From assembly GCA_014238155.1 (NCBI GenBank), contig JABABQ010000062.1, positions 62,001-126,000 on the forward strand: a stretch of DNA of 64,000 nt. The letters are read 5' to 3'. This stretch comes from Rhizobiaceae bacterium (lineage in GTDB: Bacteria; Pseudomonadota; Alphaproteobacteria; Rhizobiales; Rhizobiaceae). The notes under the pieces were generated by a model, which searched no databases, was not told the origin of the DNA, and saw nothing but the letters and a program-made list of their open reading frames with translations. The translations under genes and the position numbers were made by a program. Shown here piece after piece: positions 59,603 through 64,000 of the stretch; position 1 is the first letter of the stretch; the number at the start of each line of letters is the position of its first letter.

Positions 59603-60576
59603 CCCTTGCTTCCCACGCGCGGATCAATCAGCCGCAATATCATATCTGTAATCAAATTGCCGACGATCACTACCAGGGCGGAGAAAAACAGAATCCCAAG
59701 TATGGTGGGCGTGTCACGGGCAATGATAGATTGTAGGGCGAGGCTTCCCAGGCCCGGCCATGAAAACACTGCTTCAACCAGAACCGCGCCGGAAACCACA
59801 GCAGAGAACTGAATGCCGGCCAAGGTGACAACAGGCGAAAGTGAATTTTTCAAAGCATGTTTGTAGACGATTTGATTTTCAGAAAGACCTTTTGCCTTAG
59901 CCGTACGTATGAAATCCGACCCCAGAACCTCCATCATGCTTGCCCGGCAGAGGCGCGAATAAAGCGCTAGAAAAATGGTGGACAGGGTGAAGACCGGCAA
60001 AACCATATGCTTGAACAGATCCCATGCATGGGTAAAAAACCCGCCTTCGACCGTGACATCAACCATGCCGCCTGAGGGAAACATTTGTATGTTTAGCGAA
60101 AAGGTTATGAGCAGCAAAATGCCGGTCCAAAACACCGGTGCGGCATAACCAAACAAGGCTGTAAAAGTGACAAAGTGGCTCAATAGTCCGTTTGGATTAC
60201 GTGCTGAAAAAACTCCCAACAGCACACCGACGATCAGGGCAAAAATCTGAGCCGTAATGACCAGCAACAGGGTCGCTGGCACCTTTTCGAAGATCAGGGA
60301 CGTAACTGGTTGATTGTAAAAAAACGAGTGGCCCAAATCGAAAGACAAGACCTTCCCGATATACTGACCAAGTTGCACGATAAACGGCTGGTCCAATCCA
60401 TAGTCTTTGCGGATTTGTTCCAACACTTCGGCATCTGCACCACCCGATGCCTGTGCGATCGTGTCGGCGATATCGCCTGGCGCAAGATGCAGCATTGAGA
60501 AGTTAAGCACCAAAACAGCAATCAACAGCATCACGGCATAGAAAACGCGTTGCAGTATCGTGATGAAAATAGCCAT
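59599..60576 (-). CDS. Dipeptide/oligopeptide ABC transporter permease (DppB-like)
   Basis: A 325-residue permease with the DppB N-terminus (HLAPGDIADTIAQASGGADA, YGLDQPFIVQLGQYIGKVLS, DLGHSF) and docking loop FIRTAKAKGLSENQIVYKHA (about residues 225-245). About six helices. Follows the binding-protein gene by 67 bases. Confidence 0.94.
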   Translation of the reverse strand: MAIFITILQRVFYAVMLLIAVLVLNFSMLHLAPGDIADTIAQASGGADAEVLEQIRKDYGLDQPFIVQLGQYIGKVLSFDLGHSFFYNQPVTSLIFEKVPATLLLVITAQIFALIVGVLLGVFSARNPNGLLSHFVTFTALFGYAAPVFWTGILLLITFSLNIQMFPSGGMVDVTVEGGFFTHAWDLFKHMVLPVFTLSTIFLALYSRLCRASMMEVLGSDFIRTAKAKGLSENQIVYKHALKNSLSPVVTLAGIQFSAVVSGAVLVEAVFSWPGLGSLALQSIIARDTPTILGILFFSALVVIVGNLITDMILRLIDPRVGSKG

Positions 60577-60643
60577 CTAAACCCCAAAACCGGGAAGCCG
60601 CAGAAACAGCTTGTGCTGCGGCTTCCCTATTCAGTCCCAGTTG

Positions 60644-62215
60644 TTACTTGATCCAGACCTTGTCCAACGGGCTGGAAGTACCCCAAATTGAATTTGGAGC
60701 ATTCATTACCTTCTTGTTGGATACGGTGTGATACGGCGATGGGAAGAGCGGGTAGAGTGGCAATTCTTTTGCAAGAATCTCCTGAAGCTCAGCATAATGT
60801 TCTTTGCGCTTTTCGATATCATTTGTAGAACCAGCAAGCTCCATCAATTCATCGACCCGTGCATTTGAATACTGCTGGGTGTTTGACCAAATGACGCCCT
60901 TCTTGATGTTCTTACTGTTGTAGGTCCGGTGAACACCGATAACCGGGTCACCCCAGTTGAATACGTTGTCCATGGTCATCTCAAAGTCGTGAGTTGAAAT
61001 GCGCTTCGCCCATGTGGGGAAGTCCGCGGACGAACGAACGGTTACGTCGATGCCGACTTTTTTCAAAGCAGGCTTCACATATTCCGCAAATGGCTTCATT
61101 GTTGGCCAGCCGTAATCGACGGTCAGAGAAAAACGGGTTCCATTGCCGTCTTTCTTGTAACCGGCATCGTCAAGAATCTTGTTGGCTTTGTCCAAATCAA
61201 GATCATAGGCCTCAACTCCATCGTTATAGAACGGGCTGCCAGGATGTATGCCGGTTTTAGCTGGTCCGATTGTTCCCCGCATCAGGGCTTTGAGAATGAA
61301 GTTCCGATCGATGGCATAGGCAATGGCCTGGCGAACTTTCACGTCGGCTGTTTTGCCATCCTTGGTGTTGAACGCGAGCCAGTTGACCGGGCCAATCGCT
61401 GCATAACCAGCGTTTGAAATATCGAGGTTGGCATTTTTCTTCATCCGGTTCAGGTCGCGCGGGTTCTGTTCGAAGCCCGATACCATCAATTCGCCATTCT
61501 CAAGCGCGATAGTACGTGCGGAACCGTCCCTGATGATGCGCATCACAATTTTGTCGAGATGCGGGAGGCCCTTCATAAAGTAACCGTCATACCGTTCCAG
61601 GATAACATGCTGATCACGTTTAAATTCAACCAGTTTAAAGGGGCCTGATCCAACAACGTTTTCCGAATTCTGCGGATGTTTTTTCGGATCTTGTCCATCG
61701 CCGTAAACGTGCTTTGGAATGATCGAGAGCAATTGCGAGGACATTGCCAGAAGTAACGCCGGGTGTGGCTTGGAAAGCTTGATAATCGCCGTGCTGGCAT
61801 CCGGTGTTTCCACACCTTCAACAGGTGCAAACATCGATTTGAAGGGATGGTTAGCCTTCACAGTATCAATCGAAAATGCAACATCTTCAGAGGTGATTGG
61901 CATGCCATCATGGAAAGTTGCGCCTTTGACCAGATTGACCGTCACAGACAGTCCGTCATCGGAAACCTTCCAGGATTCAGCCAGATATGGCTGCGGTGTC
62001 CAACCATCATCATAACGCAGCAGGGACGCAAAAAGTTGGGTGCCGGGTTGTCCCGTTGCTGTTCCTGATTGAACGGCAGGGTTGAGATGTCGTGGTGTTT
62101 GTTGGATTGCCATCGTCAGTGTGCCACCTTTGTTGGGCTCCTGCGCGGTCGCGAAGCCCGCAAGAACGGTGACTAACGCAGTCGCTCCTGCCAGACCTTT
62201 GATAAATCTAGTCAT
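60644..62215 (-). CDS. Dipeptide/oligopeptide ABC transporter substrate-binding protein (family 5)
   Basis: A 523-residue periplasmic protein: signal peptide (FIKGLAGATALVTVLAGFAT, cut near TAQE), then GGTLTMAIQQTPRHLNPAVQ, WKVSDDGLSVTVNLVKGATF and PITSEDVAFSIDTVKA typical of SBP_bac_5 proteins, which bind peptides, nickel or opines. First gene of the five-gene operon that runs leftwards; divergent from the amidohydrolase gene. Confidence 0.93.
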   Translation of the reverse strand: MTRFIKGLAGATALVTVLAGFATAQEPNKGGTLTMAIQQTPRHLNPAVQSGTATGQPGTQLFASLLRYDDGWTPQPYLAESWKVSDDGLSVTVNLVKGATFHDGMPITSEDVAFSIDTVKANHPFKSMFAPVEGVETPDASTAIIKLSKPHPALLLAMSSQLLSIIPKHVYGDGQDPKKHPQNSENVVGSGPFKLVEFKRDQHVILERYDGYFMKGLPHLDKIVMRIIRDGSARTIALENGELMVSGFEQNPRDLNRMKKNANLDISNAGYAAIGPVNWLAFNTKDGKTADVKVRQAIAYAIDRNFILKALMRGTIGPAKTGIHPGSPFYNDGVEAYDLDLDKANKILDDAGYKKDGNGTRFSLTVDYGWPTMKPFAEYVKPALKKVGIDVTVRSSADFPTWAKRISTHDFEMTMDNVFNWGDPVIGVHRTYNSKNIKKGVIWSNTQQYSNARVDELMELAGSTNDIEKRKEHYAELQEILAKELPLYPLFPSPYHTVSNKKVMNAPNSIWGTSSPLDKVWIK

Positions 62216-62269
62216 AAAGTTTCTCCCATTGAATCCTAAAAGCGCGGCTGACTAATTGTATGCCTATCG

Positions 62270-62283
62270 CTTAACATGTTAAG
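62270..62283. promoter_or_regulatory. Perfect 14-base palindrome, candidate operator
   Basis: CTTAACATGTTAAG is its own reverse complement and lies in the 124-base gap between the divergent importer and amidohydrolase genes, 55 bases from one start and 57 from the other. Such a site could bind a dimeric regulator controlling both; no regulator gene is within the window on this side. Confidence 0.5.
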
Positions 62284-62339
62284 TCAATCATGCTTTTGTT
62301 GAGGCGACAAGTAAATTTCCGATACTGTGGGAATCCACC

Positions 62340-63977
62340 ATGACAACAATATACAGCGCTCGCAAAATCATCACTATGAATCCTTCTCGCCCGGAAGCTA
62401 CTCATGTTGCCGTCCGAGACGGTCGAATTTTGGGCGCTGGGTCTCTGCAGGAGCTTGAAAGCTGGGGCGATTATACGCTGGATGAAACTTTCAGGGACAA
62501 GGTGATTATGCCTGGTCTCGTTGAAGGTCATTCGCACGCCATGGAGGGGACATTGTGGAAATACACCTATGTTGGGTTTTTCGACCGTATGGACCCCCAT
62601 GGAAAGGTTTGGGACGGTGTAAAAGACATCGAATCCGTTATTGATCGGTTGATGGAAGCCGACGCGTTGATCGATGATAGCGATGCGCCGTTGCCAGCTT
62701 GGTCACTCGACCCGATCTACTTCAACAATGAACGCGTGACCCGCGCAGATCTTGATCGAGTTTCCACCACTCGTCCAATCGGGATCATGCATGCCTCCGG
62801 GCACATATTAAACGTCAATTCAAAAGCGCTCGAACTTGCCGGGTTGTTAAAAACAGGTATCAACAATCCAGGCGTTCCGTTGGGAAGAGATGGAATGCCA
62901 ACAGGTGAGCTAAAGGGGCCAGATGTGATGACCCCGGTGGGGATCCATGTTGGTTTCGACCGGGACATGCTGGCCTGTGATGAGCAGGGCATGATTGATT
63001 TTGCCAAACTCTGTGTCCGTTCGGGGGTGACAACTGCGACCGACCTTGCTGCAAGACTGCCAGATGAAGCGGTCAACATGATGCTGGATGTGACTGCGCG
63101 AAAGAATTATCCGGCACGCATCGTTCCTTTGAGATACCACCACGGTGTCACGCCAGAGGAGTTGATTGACCATGCTCTGCAGTTGAAAACCCAAAGCACG
63201 GACCGGTTGCGGCTGGGCATGATCAAAGTTGTTGTTGATGGCTCCATTCAAGGGTTTTCAGCACGCATTCGCTGGCCGGGATATCACAATGGTGCTCCAA
63301 ATGGGCTATGGTATATTTCCCCCGAACATCTGCGTCACATTATTAATGTGAGCCTGGAAAAAGGTCTGCATATTCACACCCATACCAATGGAGATGAGGC
63401 GACTGAACTGGTGCTTGATTGCATGGAAGAAGGTCTGCTCAAACACCCGTCGCCGGATCACCGTTTCACTTTACAACATTGCCAGCTGGCCGATAGCGCC
63501 CAGTTCCGCAGAATGGCGAAACTCGGCATGTGCGTGAACCTCTTTGCAAACCATCATTTTTATTGGGGTGATGAGCATTACAAACTCACTGTAGGGCCGG
63601 ATCGCGCGACGCGGATGAATGCGTGCGCTACTGCGCTTGAGAATGGTGTTCCAATGGCCATTCATTCAGATGCACCGATAACTCCGCTTGGTCCTCTCTT
63701 TACTGCCTGGTGCGCTATCAACAGGTTGACCGCATCAGGACGCACTCAAGGTGAGGAAGAAAAAATTGATATTGATGAAGCTCTCTATGCCATCACGTTG
63801 GGTGCAGCCTATACGCTGAAACTGGATGACGAGATTGGTTCAATCGAAACGGGAAAGCGCGCTGATTTTGCAATTCTGGAAGATGATCCGGAAGAAGTTG
63901 ATCCGACCAAACTTAAAGATGTGAAAGTGTGGGGTACCGTGCAGGATGGTCGTTTATTTCCAGCCGCAGCGCTTTGA
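62340..63977 (+). CDS. YtcJ-like metal-dependent amidohydrolase (amidohydrolase 3 family)
   Basis: A 545-residue cytoplasmic hydrolase. N-terminal beta sandwich (TTIYSARKIITMNPSRPEA), metal-binding GLVEGHSHAMEG at about residues 60-72, a carboxylated-lysine-type region MIKVVVDGSIQGF, HIHTHTNGDEATELV with further histidines, FTLQHCQLAD and the aspartate in MAIHSDAPITPLGP. YtcJ-like enzymes deacylate or hydrolyse amides and cyclic ureas. Divergent from the peptide importer, so it probably acts on the imported compound. The next gene's ATG overlaps its stop. Confidence 0.88.
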   Translation: MTTIYSARKIITMNPSRPEATHVAVRDGRILGAGSLQELESWGDYTLDETFRDKVIMPGLVEGHSHAMEGTLWKYTYVGFFDRMDPHGKVWDGVKDIESVIDRLMEADALIDDSDAPLPAWSLDPIYFNNERVTRADLDRVSTTRPIGIMHASGHILNVNSKALELAGLLKTGINNPGVPLGRDGMPTGELKGPDVMTPVGIHVGFDRDMLACDEQGMIDFAKLCVRSGVTTATDLAARLPDEAVNMMLDVTARKNYPARIVPLRYHHGVTPEELIDHALQLKTQSTDRLRLGMIKVVVDGSIQGFSARIRWPGYHNGAPNGLWYISPEHLRHIINVSLEKGLHIHTHTNGDEATELVLDCMEEGLLKHPSPDHRFTLQHCQLADSAQFRRMAKLGMCVNLFANHHFYWGDEHYKLTVGPDRATRMNACATALENGVPMAIHSDAPITPLGPLFTAWCAINRLTASGRTQGEEEKIDIDEALYAITLGAAYTLKLDDEIGSIETGKRADFAILEDDPEEVDPTKLKDVKVWGTVQDGRLFPAAAL

Positions 63978-64000
63978 TGTCAGACGCGTTGCAAACACCA
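63977..64000 (+). CDS. Start of a further gene (cut by window edge)
   Basis: ATG at 63977 overlaps the amidohydrolase stop as TGATG and opens MSDALQTP before the window ends. Too short to identify; the overlap makes a co-transcribed gene likely. Confidence 0.35.

Overview
The window looks like a chromosomal segment of an alphaproteobacterium, most likely of the order Hyphomicrobiales (Rhizobiales), with a marine or roseobacter-like flavour in its accessory part. Reasons: the gene orders obg-proB-proA, rplU-rpmA, dnaK-dnaJ-pyrF, trpF-trpB-trpA-accD-folC, mutM-ech-rpsT-dnaA and actS-actR-mmcB; an L21 protein with a long acidic/alanine-rich tail; an AccD whose zinc-finger cysteines are lost; and a dense cluster of GANTC (CcrM-type) sites beside dnaA. 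I cannot name a genus from sequence alone.

Positions 1-44,351 are ordinary core genome. 1-3,800 (minus strand): proA (cut by the window edge), proB, obg, an acetyltransferase, rpmA, rplU. 4,780-7,740: a class V aminotransferase, an EamA transporter and a Crp/Fnr regulator. 7,811-13,835: folC, accD, trpA, trpB, trpF and a YgjP-like metalloprotease. 13,930-20,490: DUF2852 and two DUF1330 genes, pyrF, an FMN reductase, dnaJ, an FkbM-type methyltransferase and dnaK with a recognisable heat-shock promoter. 20,745-22,613: alkB, a haloacid dehalogenase and a small exported Cys/His protein. 22,657-29,430: the replication block moeB-like, recF, dnaN, dnaA, rhodanese, a 775-base non-coding stretch that is a candidate origin or dnaA control region, and rpsT. 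29,560-32,255: enoyl-CoA hydratase, a small unknown gene, mutM and a short-chain dehydrogenase. 32,320-44,073 is mostly plus strand: glpK, a ynjBCD-type ABC transporter, hrpB, the redox two-component pair actS/actR (regB/regA), mmcB on the minus strand, and an L,D-transpeptidase lipoprotein.

A tRNA-Arg(ACG) at 44,275-44,351 marks the start of an accessory region. It holds a truncated gene, a globin-like protein with a SAP-like tail (45,015-45,770), a decayed IS1182-type transposase, and a nine-gene minus-strand amino-acid uptake and catabolism operon (46,522-54,779) with a divergent LuxR-type regulator. The operon combines a polar amino-acid ABC importer with a threonine-dehydratase-like enzyme, a fold type I aminotransferase related to capreomycidine synthase, an ornithine-cyclodeaminase-family enzyme, an inositol-monophosphatase-family phosphatase and a VC1184-type class V aminotransferase. 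I know of no described pathway with this set, so it is the best candidate for an undescribed system here. A complete IS6-family element (55,898-56,714) follows. The window ends in a dipeptide-type ABC importer operon (56,758-62,215) divergent from a YtcJ-like amidohydrolase (62,340-63,977), with a perfect 14-base palindrome between them. No CRISPR array, rRNA or prophage was seen.
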